Positions 18,310 through 27,052 are shown, counted from the stretch's first letter. The stretch is 64,000 bases of DNA from Mucilaginibacter psychrotolerans (GCF_004519315.1 NZ_SOZE01000006.1:62001-126000); one strand, 5' to 3'. Numbers and translations: made by a program. The notes: a model not told the origin generated them from the sequence alone.

Positions 18310-19464
18310 CTATTTTGCGAGGCGTATGCCGGTAAACTGCCAGCGTAATTCGGGTTGAAAAAAATTGCGGTAGGTAATACGGCTATGGTTGGGCGGCGTT
18401 ACTTCTGATGCCCCCCGTAAAACCTTTTGCCCTACCATAAACTTGCCATTGTATTCGCCGATGGCACCTGGAGCTTTGGCAAAACCCGGGTATGGTAAGT
18501 AACTGCTTTCTGTCCACTCCCAGCGGCTGCCCCAGTTGAATTGCGTGGCGGCTACCTCCCACTCAAACTCCGTCGGCAGGCGCATACCTTTCCAGGAAGC
18601 ATAGGCGTAAGCTTCGTAATAGCTAATGTGGCAAAGCGCCTCGTGCAGATGTAACGGCTCCAAACCATGATAAGTGTAATAATACCATTTGTCATCAATC
18701 AAATGCCAGTACATGGGGGCTTCTACCTTGTTGGTGTTTACCCAATCCCAGCCTGCTGCATGCCAGTGGCGGAAATCGTGATACCCCCCGGCATCTATAA
18801 ATTCCAGGTACTCGGCATTGGTGACCAGCGCCGGACTAATCCCAAACGCATTCAAATACACCTTATGGCCGTTATGCTCATTATCGAAGGAAAATCCCTC
18901 GCCTGTGAAACCTATCTCGTAAACGCCTTCGGCCAGACTAAGGAATGCAGTGTCGGCAACCTCTTCGACTTTAGGCTTTACATAATCTTTGGAATAGGCC
19001 GGGAACAGCGGATTATTGCCCAGTATGTATTTGATATCGGTCATCAGCAGTTCCTGATGCTGCTCCTCGTGGTTGAGGCCAAGTACTAACAACTCCTGCA
19101 CATCGGCACTTAATGGGCCACCCGCAATAAAGTTCTGCATGGCATCATCCACATACTTGCGGTAAAGTTGTATATCGATAACCGTAGGGCGGCTTAAATT
19201 GCCCCTATCCGTGCGGATAACGCGTGTGCCGACGGTTTCGTAATAGCTATTGAAGACGTAATTGTAATTAGAGTCGTACTCCTGGTAGCCCATAAAATAA
19301 GGCTTCAGGATAAAGGTTTCGAAAAACCAGGTGGTGTGCCCGATGTGCCATTTGGGGGGACTCACATCTCCCACAGGCTGCACCACGTAATCTTCTGTTT
19401 GCAGGGGCGCGCATATAGCTTCGATGCGCTGGCGTACTTTTTTATAACTGTCTGCTAAATCCAT
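18310..19464 (-). CDS. egtB: Hercynine oxygenase EgtB (sulfoxide synthase)
   Basis: A 384-residue EgtB: a DinB-like N-terminal domain (about 1-150) and a C-terminal FGE-sulfatase domain (about 165-384). Iron ligands are His43 (WHIGHTTWFFE) and His132/His136 in HEEQHQE, the HX3HXE motif. The C-terminal RGASEVTPPNHSR and RNFFQPELRWQFTGIRL match EgtB/EgtB-like enzymes. It joins hercynine to a cysteine-type thiol using oxygen and Fe(II). EgtD is separate, so this is not the fused ovothiol enzyme OvoA. Lies 5 bp after the transporter gene. Confidence 0.93.
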   Translation of the reverse strand: MDLADSYKKVRQRIEAICAPLQTEDYVVQPVGDVSPPKWHIGHTTWFFETFILKPYFMGYQEYDSNYNYVFNSYYETVGTRVIRTDRGNLSRPTVIDIQLYRKYVDDAMQNFIAGGPLSADVQELLVLGLNHEEQHQELLMTDIKYILGNNPLFPAYSKDYVKPKVEEVADTAFLSLAEGVYEIGFTGEGFSFDNEHNGHKVYLNAFGISPALVTNAEYLEFIDAGGYHDFRHWHAAGWDWVNTNKVEAPMYWHLIDDKWYYYTYHGLEPLHLHEALCHISYYEAYAYASWKGMRLPTEFEWEVAATQFNWGSRWEWTESSYLPYPGFAKAPGAIGEYNGKFMVGQKVLRGASEVTPPNHSRITYRNFFQPELRWQFTGIRLAK

Positions 19465-19469
19465 TGGTA

Positions 19470-21041
19470 TTACTTGCTATCCAAATAGCGTTTAAGGTCG
19501 GTAATTGTTTTGATGTGAAGCTCTTTTGCCTGCTTTTGGCGCATCATTAAAGCATAGGCATTGTTGAAGCCGATGGGCCTGAGCCATTTCAACTGATACC
19601 GTTTCACGAACTCGCGGGTCACGTAATTGTAGGTGCTATCCTTGCTTACTTGCAACTGCTCCACCGTTTTTGTAGGGGCTTGCAGTATGGCCAACAGGCC
19701 GGTACCGGTGTATTCGGGGTAAAAATCAATCTGGTCGTTGGTGAGGGCATCGAAAACGATTTTGGTGCCTCCCAGGCCTGTTTTGGTGGCCACATCGTAA
19801 TCGGTATAGCCTTTTATCAGCATGGTGTACATGCTGGCCAAAATGTATTGCTCGCCGAATATTTTAGAGCCTATGCGCACCACACCGCTTTTACCACCCC
19901 TGTCTACCCTATACAATTTCTTTGCCACCAAAAAATCTTTGGCTACACGCTCGGGCGATTGGTGCAGGTAATCGGTTTTGTAGTTCAGCTCTGTCATTAC
20001 CGAATCGGTAATGGTGCCGGCGAGCAGGTTCAGCGTTTTTTCCAGCTGAGGGAATTTCCGCAGGGCATCCTCGCGTACCACCGGCGCAGCGTAATAGGGC
20101 GGGAAGATCTTCTTATCATCATCCAGCACCACCAAGTCGTAAGCCTTCAGGCGGCCATCGGTAGAGTAGCCGCTAATGACGTCCAGTTCCTTTTCCTGCG
20201 CGGCCTTGTACATCACCGCATCGCTAATCACTATCGTATGTATCTTTAAACCGTATTTACTTTGCAGCCCAAGGTTGCCATCCTGCCGCCCCATAAACTC
20301 GGGCGTAAAGCCCGCTGTGAGCTTGCTGCCATAAGCCGATGGCACAAAATACAGGCAGGATAAAAGCAGCAACAAAACCGGTGCAATTTTCACGGCACCT
20401 TTTATCTTTTTAAAGTTTAGCTTTTGCACCAGCGATAGCAGGAAATCGAATATAATGGCTAGCAGTGCGGCAGGTATGGCTCCCGCCAAAATCATGTTGG
20501 TATTGTTAAGCGAGATACCCCCGAAAATAAACTCGCCTAAGCCGCCCGCTGCAATGTATGATGCCAGCGTAGCCACGCCAACATTAATCACCGTGGCGGT
20601 ACGGATACCAGCCAAAATTACCGGCATAGCCAACGGAAGCTCCACTTTGACCAATACCTGCCATTTGCTCATACCCATGGCAACCGCCGCTTCTTTTACC
20701 GTAGCATCTACACCTGTAATGCCCGTAAAGGTATTGCGGATGATTGGCAGTAATGCGTATAGCAACAAAGCCACAATAGCAGGCTTTGCGCCGATACCCA
20801 GCAAGGGTATCATAAACCCGAGCAATGCGATGCTGGGGATAGTTTGCAAAACGCCTGCAATGCCCAGCACCAAACCCGAAAGGCTTTTCTTACGGGTGAT
20901 GTAAATACCCAAAGGCAGGCCTATCAGCACGGCGATAAACAAAGAGATAAACGTAAGCCCGATATGCTGCAACGTTTGCGCGGCCAGTTTATCGGCCTGC
21001 TGAGCCATAAAGCCCCAAAGGGGTTGCTGTTGCTCATTCAT
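19470..21041 (-). CDS. ABC permease fused to a substrate-binding domain; likely ergothioneine importer
   Basis: A 523-residue fusion. An OpuC/ProW-type permease with about six TM helices (about 20-235, with the EAA-type loop MGMSKWQVLVKVELPLA) is followed by a periplasmic OpuAC-type binding domain (about 240-520). General annotation would be glycine betaine/choline transport. The same fusion architecture is found in the published ergothioneine importer EgtU, and here the gene sits between its ATPase and egtB-egtD. Ergothioneine, or its precursor hercynine, is therefore a better substrate guess. It overlaps the ATPase gene by 8 bp. Confidence 0.85.
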   Translation of the reverse strand: MNEQQQPLWGFMAQQADKLAAQTLQHIGLTFISLFIAVLIGLPLGIYITRKKSLSGLVLGIAGVLQTIPSIALLGFMIPLLGIGAKPAIVALLLYALLPIIRNTFTGITGVDATVKEAAVAMGMSKWQVLVKVELPLAMPVILAGIRTATVINVGVATLASYIAAGGLGEFIFGGISLNNTNMILAGAIPAALLAIIFDFLLSLVQKLNFKKIKGAVKIAPVLLLLLSCLYFVPSAYGSKLTAGFTPEFMGRQDGNLGLQSKYGLKIHTIVISDAVMYKAAQEKELDVISGYSTDGRLKAYDLVVLDDDKKIFPPYYAAPVVREDALRKFPQLEKTLNLLAGTITDSVMTELNYKTDYLHQSPERVAKDFLVAKKLYRVDRGGKSGVVRIGSKIFGEQYILASMYTMLIKGYTDYDVATKTGLGGTKIVFDALTNDQIDFYPEYTGTGLLAILQAPTKTVEQLQVSKDSTYNYVTREFVKRYQLKWLRPIGFNNAYALMMRQKQAKELHIKTITDLKRYLDSK

Positions 21042-22005
21042 GCGGCTGCAGGGTTTTATATTGTGCGTACGCGGCCATCAATTGCTCGAAGCTGATGGCC
21101 TTTATCACGTCCTCGCTGTTCTTAACCTGTATGGTTTCGGCTTTGCTAAATTTAAATTGCTCCAATGCCGACCAAAGATCAAGCTCGGTAGAAAGGGCCG
21201 GGGATTTTACTTTGTCGCCGCCCGTAGGCAAATGCTCCCACAAATCGCTTATTTTGATGGCCCTGAATTCCAGTTGCAGGCGCTGCTCCTGCAAAAAATC
21301 GCGCACAAAGTTGTTCTTCGGCGCAAACAACAATTCGGCAGGGGTGCCTATCTGCACTATCTTGCCTTTATCCATCAGTGCAATACGGTCGGCCAGTTCA
21401 AAGGCTTCCTGTACATCGTGTGTTACCAGGATGATGGTTTTGCGTTTTAGTTCATCCAGCGCCTTAAATTCGCCGTGTATCTTTGCGCGGGTAACGTTAT
21501 CCAACGCGCCGAAGGGTTCGTCCATCAGTAGCACGGGCGGGTCGGCAACCAAGGCGCGCGCCAGGCCTATGCGTTGCTGCTGGCCACCGCTCAATTCGCT
21601 TGGATAGGCGGTAAGGTGCCCTTTATCCAGATGCAGTTTGCCCAACAATTCATTAATGCGTCTATCGGTTTTGGCCTTATCCCATTTCAACAGTTGGGGT
21701 ACAATGGCGATATTTTCGGCAACGGTATAATGCGGAAAAAGACCATTGTTCTGCAATACGTAGCCAATGCCCCGGCGAAGTGCCTCGGGATTTTCTTCCA
21801 GAATGTTTTTATCGTTGATGTAGATGCTGCCGCTATCGGGCTCTATCAGGCGATTCAGCATTTTCAAGGTAGTTGTTTTGCCGCAGCCGCTGGTGCCCAG
21901 CAAGGCCAAGGTTTCGCCATTGGCTACCTCAAAGGAAATTCCGTCAACCGCTTTTGTGGTACCGAATGTTTTTACAAGCCCATCAACCTTTATCATATCG
22001 GGCAA
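21034..22005 (-). CDS. ABC transporter ATPase, partner of the fused permease (EgtV-like)
   Basis: A 323-residue ATPase of the OpuCA/ProV type. Walker A is GTSGCGKTTT (about 34-43), the signature is LSGGQQQR, Walker B is VLLMDEPFGALD and the switch is VTHD. The roughly 80 residues after the nucleotide domain fit a degenerate CBS-like region of the kind that regulates osmolyte transporters. It overlaps the permease gene by 8 bp and starts 1 bp from the oxidoreductase stop, so the three are translationally tight. Confidence 0.9.
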   Translation of the reverse strand: MPDMIKVDGLVKTFGTTKAVDGISFEVANGETLALLGTSGCGKTTTLKMLNRLIEPDSGSIYINDKNILEENPEALRRGIGYVLQNNGLFPHYTVAENIAIVPQLLKWDKAKTDRRINELLGKLHLDKGHLTAYPSELSGGQQQRIGLARALVADPPVLLMDEPFGALDNVTRAKIHGEFKALDELKRKTIILVTHDVQEAFELADRIALMDKGKIVQIGTPAELLFAPKNNFVRDFLQEQRLQLEFRAIKISDLWEHLPTGGDKVKSPALSTELDLWSALEQFKFSKAETIQVKNSEDVIKAISFEQLMAAYAQYKTLQPHE

Positions 22006-23394
22006 TTAATCCTCCAAAGTCATGAAAAGGTTATTCAACGATTCGGAGTACGTGGGGTGCGCAAACACACAATAGCGTATCCTGTCGTAAGTAATACCGC
22101 CTTCCATGGCCATTTGCAGTACGGTCATGATTTCGCCACCCTCGGTACCTACTACGGCCACACCCAATATCTTTTTGGTATCGGCATCTACAATGGCTTT
22201 CATCAGGCCGCGCGTATCGCCGGTTTCCAGCGCGCGGGCCACATGCGCCATTGGCAATTTGGCCACTTTTATATTTAACCCTTGCTTGCGGGCTTCAGTT
22301 TCAGTAATGCCTACGCGGCCCAATTCCGGGTCGGTAAACATGCAATAGGGTATTGGGCGGTCGCTGGTATTTAGGTCCAGTTTTTCTATCAGATTGCGGT
22401 AAACGATGGTGTAATCGTTATAAGAGATATGCGTAAAAGCCGGGCCGCCCTTTACATCGCCCAGGGCATAAATGCCTGGCTGCGTAGTCTCCAGCTTATC
22501 GTTTACTTTAATGTACCCTTTTTCATCTACCGCTACGCCGGTTGTTTCCAGCCCCAGGGTATCAGTCTGCGGAGCGCGGCCAATGGCCACCAGTACATGT
22601 GTGCATTTCAGTTTGCTTTCCTTACCGCCGGTATCCAGCGTTGCTGTAACCTGGCTTTTGCCTTTATTCTTAAACTTTAGGGCTTTTGTATTGGTGAGTA
22701 CTTTTATGCCTTCCACCTCTAATATACCGGTTATCTCAGTAGAGATGTCTTCATCCTCGCGCGAAAGCAGCCTGCCTGATTTTTCCAGGATGGTAACCTT
22801 GCTGCCAAACCTGCGGAACATCTGCCCAAATTCCAACCCAATGTAGTTGCCGCCAATGATCAACAGATGCTCGGGGACTTTCTCCAGCTTGAGGATGCTA
22901 GTTGAGGTGAGGTATTCGATATCGTCTAGCCCTTCGATATCATGCGGGACGATGGTTTTGCAGCCGGTGTTGATAAATATCTGGTCGGCGGTAAACTGCC
23001 GCTTCTTCCCAGTTTTGGGGTTTACGGAAATAGTCTTTTTATCGATGAAGTTAGCCTCGCCAAAAAGCAGGTCGAGGTTTTTTGTTTTCTCCATGGCGGC
23101 CTGGCTGCCATTGCGCGATTTCATTACGATACCATTGGCACGTTTCACCACCTGTTTCAAATCTACCGTGTAGCCTTTTATATTGATGCCCATATCGTTG
23201 CATTTGCCCGCCAAATAAGCGAGCCGTGCACTGGCCACCATGGTTTTAGTAGGCGTGCAACCATCGTTAACGCAGGTACCACCGATGAAGCGCTTCTCTA
23301 TCAGCAGCGTTTTCATACCGGCATTGGCCAGTTTTTTCGATAATGGAGATCCCGCCTGCCCCGAGCCGATGATTATAGCGTCGTAATGCTTCAT
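22006..23394 (-). CDS. FAD-dependent pyridine nucleotide-disulfide oxidoreductase
   Basis: A 462-residue class I flavoprotein disulfide reductase. The FAD-binding GSGQAGSPLSKKLANAG is at the N-terminus, and the redox-active pair is GGTCVNDGCTPTKT (about residues 38-51), the CX4C arrangement of this class. A second GxGxxG-like NAD site (IIGGNYIGLEFG) lies at about 180, and the catalytic base is in FAHPTYSESL near the C-terminus. It lacks the C-terminal vicinal Cys pair of true mercuric reductases, though databases often name it that. Its place inside the ergothioneine operon suggests a low-molecular-weight disulfide, possibly oxidised ergothioneine, as substrate; that is inference. Confidence 0.88.
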   Translation of the reverse strand: MKHYDAIIIGSGQAGSPLSKKLANAGMKTLLIEKRFIGGTCVNDGCTPTKTMVASARLAYLAGKCNDMGINIKGYTVDLKQVVKRANGIVMKSRNGSQAAMEKTKNLDLLFGEANFIDKKTISVNPKTGKKRQFTADQIFINTGCKTIVPHDIEGLDDIEYLTSTSILKLEKVPEHLLIIGGNYIGLEFGQMFRRFGSKVTILEKSGRLLSREDEDISTEITGILEVEGIKVLTNTKALKFKNKGKSQVTATLDTGGKESKLKCTHVLVAIGRAPQTDTLGLETTGVAVDEKGYIKVNDKLETTQPGIYALGDVKGGPAFTHISYNDYTIVYRNLIEKLDLNTSDRPIPYCMFTDPELGRVGITETEARKQGLNIKVAKLPMAHVARALETGDTRGLMKAIVDADTKKILGVAVVGTEGGEIMTVLQMAMEGGITYDRIRYCVFAHPTYSESLNNLFMTLED

Positions 23395-23395
23395 A

Positions 23396-23677
23396 TCAAC
23401 CGGTAACTTTTACGCCTTTCCAAAAGGCAATATGATTGGCGATATTGGCGGCAGCAGCCTTGGGCTCTGGGTAATACCAGGCTGCATCGCGATTCTGCAT
23501 ACCGCTTACCTCCAGTGTGTAGTAAGATGCAATGCCTTTCCAAGGGCAGGTGGTGTGTGTACTACTTTCCTTAAAAAAATCCGGCTTGATACTATTCTGC
23601 GGGAAATAATGATTGTTTTCTACAACGATCGTTTCGTTGCTTTCGGCAATAACCTCGTTGTTCCAAATAGCTTTCAT
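23396..23677 (-). CDS. DUF427 domain protein
   Basis: A 93-residue DUF427 protein when started at the ATG at 23677 (MKAIWNNEVIAES), the family start. The frame continues to 23794, but those residues are not DUF427-like. Conserved TTCPWKGIASYYTLEV and AAWYYPEPK segments are clear; the Cys-Pro-Trp-Lys-Gly core is the family hallmark. The fold is small and beta-rich and its function is unknown. It leads the ergothioneine operon, with its stop 1 bp before the oxidoreductase start. Confidence 0.85.
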   Translation of the reverse strand: MKAIWNNEVIAESNETIVVENNHYFPQNSIKPDFFKESSTHTTCPWKGIASYYTLEVSGMQNRDAAWYYPEPKAAAANIANHIAFWKGVKVTG

Positions 23678-23853
23678 GTTAGGTTGATTTGTGTATAAAG
23701 ATACCGCAACGGCATCGGAATTATAAATAGCGAAATGCATTTTTTGTTTGACCATGTCAAAAATGAGATACCTTACACAATTGGTAGCGCGCATCTCACG
23801 AACCTTACAGTAAAAATATTTTTAATTTTATTTTTAATTTCTCAGAAAACGCA

Positions 23854-23861
23854 TATCTTTG
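23854..23861 (+). promoter_or_regulatory. -7 promoter box for tRNA-Glu
   Basis: TATCTTTG fits the Bacteroidota TAnnTTTG box exactly. It lies 57 bp upstream of the tRNA and is preceded by a T-rich stretch where a TTTG-like -33 element would sit. A short stem (AAATCTAA/TTAGATTT, 23884-23903) lies between box and tRNA. Confidence 0.6.
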
Positions 23862-23917
23862 CATTCCCAAAATAAGGGAAACGAAATCTAAAAACTTAGA
23901 TTTCGCAACTCAGAAAT

Positions 23918-23990
23918 GGCCCGTTCGTCTAGGGGTTAGGACGTTAGATTTTCATTCTAGAAACAGGGGTTCGATTCCCCTACGGGCTAC
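23918..23990 (+). tRNA. tRNA-Glu (anticodon TTC)
   Basis: The sequence folds as a full cloverleaf. Acceptor GGCCCGT pairs with ACGGGCT, the anticodon loop is TTTTCAT with stem TTAGA/TCTAG, and the T arm is AGGGG-TTCGATT-CCCCT. CCA is not encoded (ACC then T follows). The 3' half is also coding sequence for the end of the recombinase gene on the other strand, which marks the tRNA as the integration site of the island to its right. Confidence 0.95.
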
Positions 23991-25517
23991 CTTAGGGGAA
24001 AGGTTATCAAAAGATAACTTTTCCCCTTTTTTTATGCCTTGTAATTGCTTGTTTATCAGCATAATAAGCGACAATGGCTCACTCAAATAAGCGGTTCGAT
24101 GTTGCTTTCCGTCAAAGCATAGATTTTGTGGGTAAATCGAACCAATCAATTTTCTTTTTTCCGCTACACTTGCCCCTTTGTAGTGTAATTGAATGTTTGA
24201 GTACTTTTCTACAACCAAATTAAGGAGGTTTTCAACTGTTTTCAAGCTATCAGCCTTATTTGGGAGATCAGTTAATTTCGCTTCAAGCATCCTTAAGGCA
24301 TCGTTACATTCTGACTTGATAATCTTAAAGTCTTCCGCATCAATTTCCTCTAGCATAAAGCGTTTACGCGCATTAGATAACATTTTTTCCTGCTCCTCCA
24401 TCTGATCTGCAATGACCTTACGCTCATCCAAGCCGTCCCTATGTTCAGATTTAAACACATCTAATACAATCGCTTTAAAGTGGTTGCTAATGCCTGGGTG
24501 AAGCTGAAAGTTTATCAGGTCATCCTCAAAGTATTTATTGACCTCTTCCGCTTTGAAGCGGCTTTTGCAAGTATTATCAGAACAGTGGTAATAATAGTAA
24601 CGGCTATGCCTTCCTTTAGAAGCACTGCCGGTCAACATGCGGCTACACAAAGGGCACTCTAAAAAGCCTCTCAGAGGCAACATTTCATTGGAGGTGACCT
24701 TTGTTGCGGGAATACGCTTATTGCCGTTTAAAACGTCCTGAACCTCATAAAAAAGGCTTTCAGTAACCAACGGCTCATGCTGGCCTTTCACAAAATACAT
24801 TTCTTCCCCTTCGTATGGAGGAACAACTATAGTTCCGCAGTAGACGGGGTTTCGGATAATCTTCCAAAAATTGTTTCGCTCACACTTTAGCCCCTTGCTA
24901 AAAGCCTGTTTACGTACTTGTTCAGCATTATAAACACCTTTTGATAGTTCAGTAAATACCCATTGCATCGCTGCCGCTTCTGGCTGCTTGGGAGCAATAA
25001 ACTTTCTACCATCTGAATGGCTTAAGTTTTGATAACCCTTTGGAGCCGTAGACATCCACCGTCCTGCTTTTCTTGCCCTGCGCATCCCGGTTAAAGTATT
25101 AAGTGCGCGCCTTGTATTTTCAGACTCTGGTACAGCAAGGTAAACCGCAAGCATTACAGTACTTTCTGGTATTTTAAAATCAATTGGTTGGTCAATGGCC
25201 ATCGCTTGTACATTAACTCCCCTCAGAATGCCGATCATTTGATAAGCATATTCAATGTTACGACTAAAGCGGTCCCATTTGATAAACAATATATTCTCCT
25301 GATCCTTTTTCTTACGGCCCTTTACAACATTCAATAACTTCGTCCATTCGGGACGGTTAAAGTTCTTTGCAGAATAGTCTTCCCTGTAAATGCCCCTTAC
25401 CTCTATGTTATTTTGCTCGCAATAACGCATTAGACGATCTTCCTGCTCCGGTAAGGAATAACCCTTTCTTTTTTGTTCATCAGTGCTAACACGCACGTAT
25501 AAGTATGCAGAATTCAT
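23952..25517 (-). CDS. Large serine recombinase (integrase of the tRNA-Glu island)
   Basis: A 521-residue large serine recombinase. The resolvase domain (1-150) has the catalytic Ser11 in YVRVSTDEQ. A recombinase domain follows (about 170-280), then a zinc ribbon (about 290-330; CPLCSRML ... HCSDNTC) and a coiled-coil tail (about 350-430). It catalyses DNA insertion and excision. The last 12 residues, VARRGIEPLFLE, are read from the terminator region and the tRNA-Glu 3' half. The stop codon lies inside the tRNA, so the natural C-terminus before integration was probably different. Confidence 0.92.
   Translation of the reverse strand: MNSAYLYVRVSTDEQKRKGYSLPEQEDRLMRYCEQNNIEVRGIYREDYSAKNFNRPEWTKLLNVVKGRKKKDQENILFIKWDRFSRNIEYAYQMIGILRGVNVQAMAIDQPIDFKIPESTVMLAVYLAVPESENTRRALNTLTGMRRARKAGRWMSTAPKGYQNLSHSDGRKFIAPKQPEAAAMQWVFTELSKGVYNAEQVRKQAFSKGLKCERNNFWKIIRNPVYCGTIVVPPYEGEEMYFVKGQHEPLVTESLFYEVQDVLNGNKRIPATKVTSNEMLPLRGFLECPLCSRMLTGSASKGRHSRYYYYHCSDNTCKSRFKAEEVNKYFEDDLINFQLHPGISNHFKAIVLDVFKSEHRDGLDERKVIADQMEEQEKMLSNARKRFMLEEIDAEDFKIIKSECNDALRMLEAKLTDLPNKADSLKTVENLLNLVVEKYSNIQLHYKGASVAEKRKLIGSIYPQNLCFDGKQHRTAYLSEPLSLIMLINKQLQGIKKGEKLSFDNLSPKVARRGIEPLFLE
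23994..24033 (+). terminator. Terminator downstream of tRNA-Glu, supplied by the island
   Basis: AGGGGAAAGGTTATC (23994-24008) pairs with GATAACTTTTCCCCT (24013-24027) around an AAAA loop, and seven T residues follow. It sits within the 3' coding end of the recombinase gene on the opposite strand. A different terminator follows the duplicated tRNA end at 49,991. Confidence 0.85.
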
Positions 25518-25528
25518 AATAGAGTAAT

Positions 25529-25720
25529 TTAATCGAATGGCCGATTTTCAAGGCCACCCATGTCTTTAATGTATTGATTTACAGCTAATTTAGCTAAAAA
25601 GTATAAGAAATCCAAAATTTCTTTGGCATCATTTTCAGAAACTTCGATGTTATTTTCACGAAGTGTTTTAATGGTTTGTTCAGGAGTAACATTCCTTTTT
25701 TCGGAATTTCCGGCCTTCAT
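25529..25720 (-). CDS. Small recombinase-associated protein
   Basis: A 63-residue acidic helical protein when started at the ATG at 25720 (MKAGNSEKRNVTPEQ). The frame is open to 25774, but the upstream part looks non-coding. The core TPEQTIKTLRENNIEVSEND resembles small proteins often found directly upstream of serine recombinases in Bacteroidota, from memory. It precedes the recombinase by 11 bp on the same strand. It might be an accessory or directionality factor; no DNA-binding motif is evident. Confidence 0.6.
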   Translation of the reverse strand: MKAGNSEKRNVTPEQTIKTLRENNIEVSENDAKEILDFLYFLAKLAVNQYIKDMGGLENRPFD

Positions 25721-26028
25721 GTTTAGACAATAAGAAGGTGCGTCTGATCGGCGATCACTTGTCACCTGTAACAATACCAGGCGGGTGTCCCGATGAATAA
25801 GATGGCATCCAGAATGAGCGGTTATTGCGATGTAGACAGGGAAGACAGGTTAGCAACCAGCTAACCTCATTTGTAAACACCATATACGACCTGACAGATG
25901 ACGGGTCAATAAACGAACAGCAGTTGGTAATTGCCTTTTTTCTTTAAACGCATGTAAATCCAGTTTGTTACAGGAAAGGTGAAAATCAGGCCATACCAAG
26001 TCATTGCACCGCTTAAACAACTGGTAGC

Positions 26029-26345
26029 AGCAAGCCGGAAAAATGTCAAGGGTGGCGCATCGGTTGAAAAACAATTAACAATGCGCCATTTATGTACCCT
26101 TTACTTTTTTCCGGCGTTGCTAATTTTGTGGTGACGGTGTGATGTGTAAATAATGTCATGCAAACCAAACGGATGAATAATAACAGTTATCCAGTCTTAT
26201 AAGTGAATTAAGGGCAATAGGAAAGGCAGTGGTGTTTTGAGGCACGAATAACATTACAGCCGTGGGTGCAAAGGCTAATTGCGAAATGAAGCCCGGAGCG
26301 GATGCGTGTGGCGCAATGTAGCAATTTGCCTTTGCTATGCCATTT
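26029..26345 (+). ncRNA. Structured mobile-element-associated element, copy C (putative small RNA locus)
   Basis: This stretch has no gene. A long hairpin spans 26030-26120: outer stem GCAA/TTGC plus GCCGGAAAAA/TTTTTCCGGC, then an internal loop, then AAGGGT/ACCCTT and GGCGCAT/ATGCGCC. It abuts TAATTTTG (26121-26128), a TAnnTTTG promoter box. A tail motif (GCGAAATG then CCCGG, 26281-26323) follows about 150 bp later. The same layout with compensating changes is found at 52,553-52,800. Transcription as a roughly 200-nt RNA is inferred from the box. The rest of the 25,775-26,458 gap shows nothing further. Confidence 0.55.
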
Positions 26346-26458
26346 ACACCCCTAAAGCCAATTGAGCTGACTATATAAATAATTTGATCAAATCTATTGA
26401 TCTTAATCCATAATAGTTACATGGGTGATGTTAGAAATCCTTTCAGATATAGGGATGA

Positions 26459-26689
26459 TTATTGCTGACCTGATGGTGTTGGAAGTGAGATATGTTTACC
26501 AAGGGCACTTAAAAGTTCACAAGGATCAACGTTTATTGACAAAGCAATTTTGTACAATTCATCAACCGTTAACTTTGTCGATTTATTATTTGATAATTGT
26601 GTTAACCTGGCTTTACTTATTCCGGTTCGCCTTGAAATTTCGGCCTTGTTAACTGACTTTTTTGTTAGATATAGCCCTAATTCCGTCAT
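26459..26689 (-). CDS. XRE-family helix-turn-helix regulator
   Basis: A 76-residue Cro/CI-type protein. The helix-turn-helix is at about residues 15-50 (NKAEISRRTGISKARLTQLSNN, shown here only as its core), followed by a third helix with LYKIALSINVDPCELL. Such small regulators control integrative elements. It stands alone on the minus strand, about 90 bp from a 7-bp palindrome that could be its operator. Confidence 0.85.
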   Translation of the reverse strand: MTELGLYLTKKSVNKAEISRRTGISKARLTQLSNNKSTKLTVDELYKIALSINVDPCELLSALGKHISLPTPSGQQ

Positions 26690-26778
26690 TGATTTAGAAA
26701 GTCAATACATTTATTTAGAGTTAAGCTACATCTGTTTAATTTATTAGCCCAATAATTTGAAATTTGGATATTTATTCT

Positions 26779-26794
26779 ATATACTTGTATATAA
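26779..26794. promoter_or_regulatory. Candidate operator palindrome upstream of the XRE gene
   Basis: TATATAC-TT-GTATATA is a perfect 7-bp palindrome with a 2-bp spacer, 90 bp upstream of the XRE start, in a very A+T-rich gap (26,690-27,052) that otherwise holds nothing I recognise. Assignment to the XRE protein rests on position alone. Confidence 0.3.
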
Positions 26795-27052
26795 TATCTA
26801 AACAATCGTAATAATTGAATAGATATTTAGGAATTGAAATAATGCGGGTTGTATCTATTACATACGCGCATTGAAGTCTCACTTTAGAAGAGTAGAAAAT
26901 TTTTAATGAAAATTGGATAATTGTTGCTTAGTGCAGAAACATGAGTTCCCACACATCTACAAGACCTAAAGTGATACGTTGGTTTCACACCTTCGGCAAT
27001 TGGGGAATTCACTTGTAAATACTCTAATTGCCATTGGTCAAAAGAGTATGAA

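Noticed and set aside
19470..22005. Glycine betaine/choline transporter as the primary call
   Set aside because: The general fold allows it, but operon context with egtB/egtD and the EgtU-like fusion make ergothioneine more likely; kept as the alternative.
22006..23394. Mercuric reductase
   Set aside because: The C-terminal cysteine pair and heavy-metal domain are absent and no mer genes are nearby.
25850..26074. 74-codon minus-strand frame
   Set aside because: It overlaps the hairpin of the structured element and has no protein-like composition.
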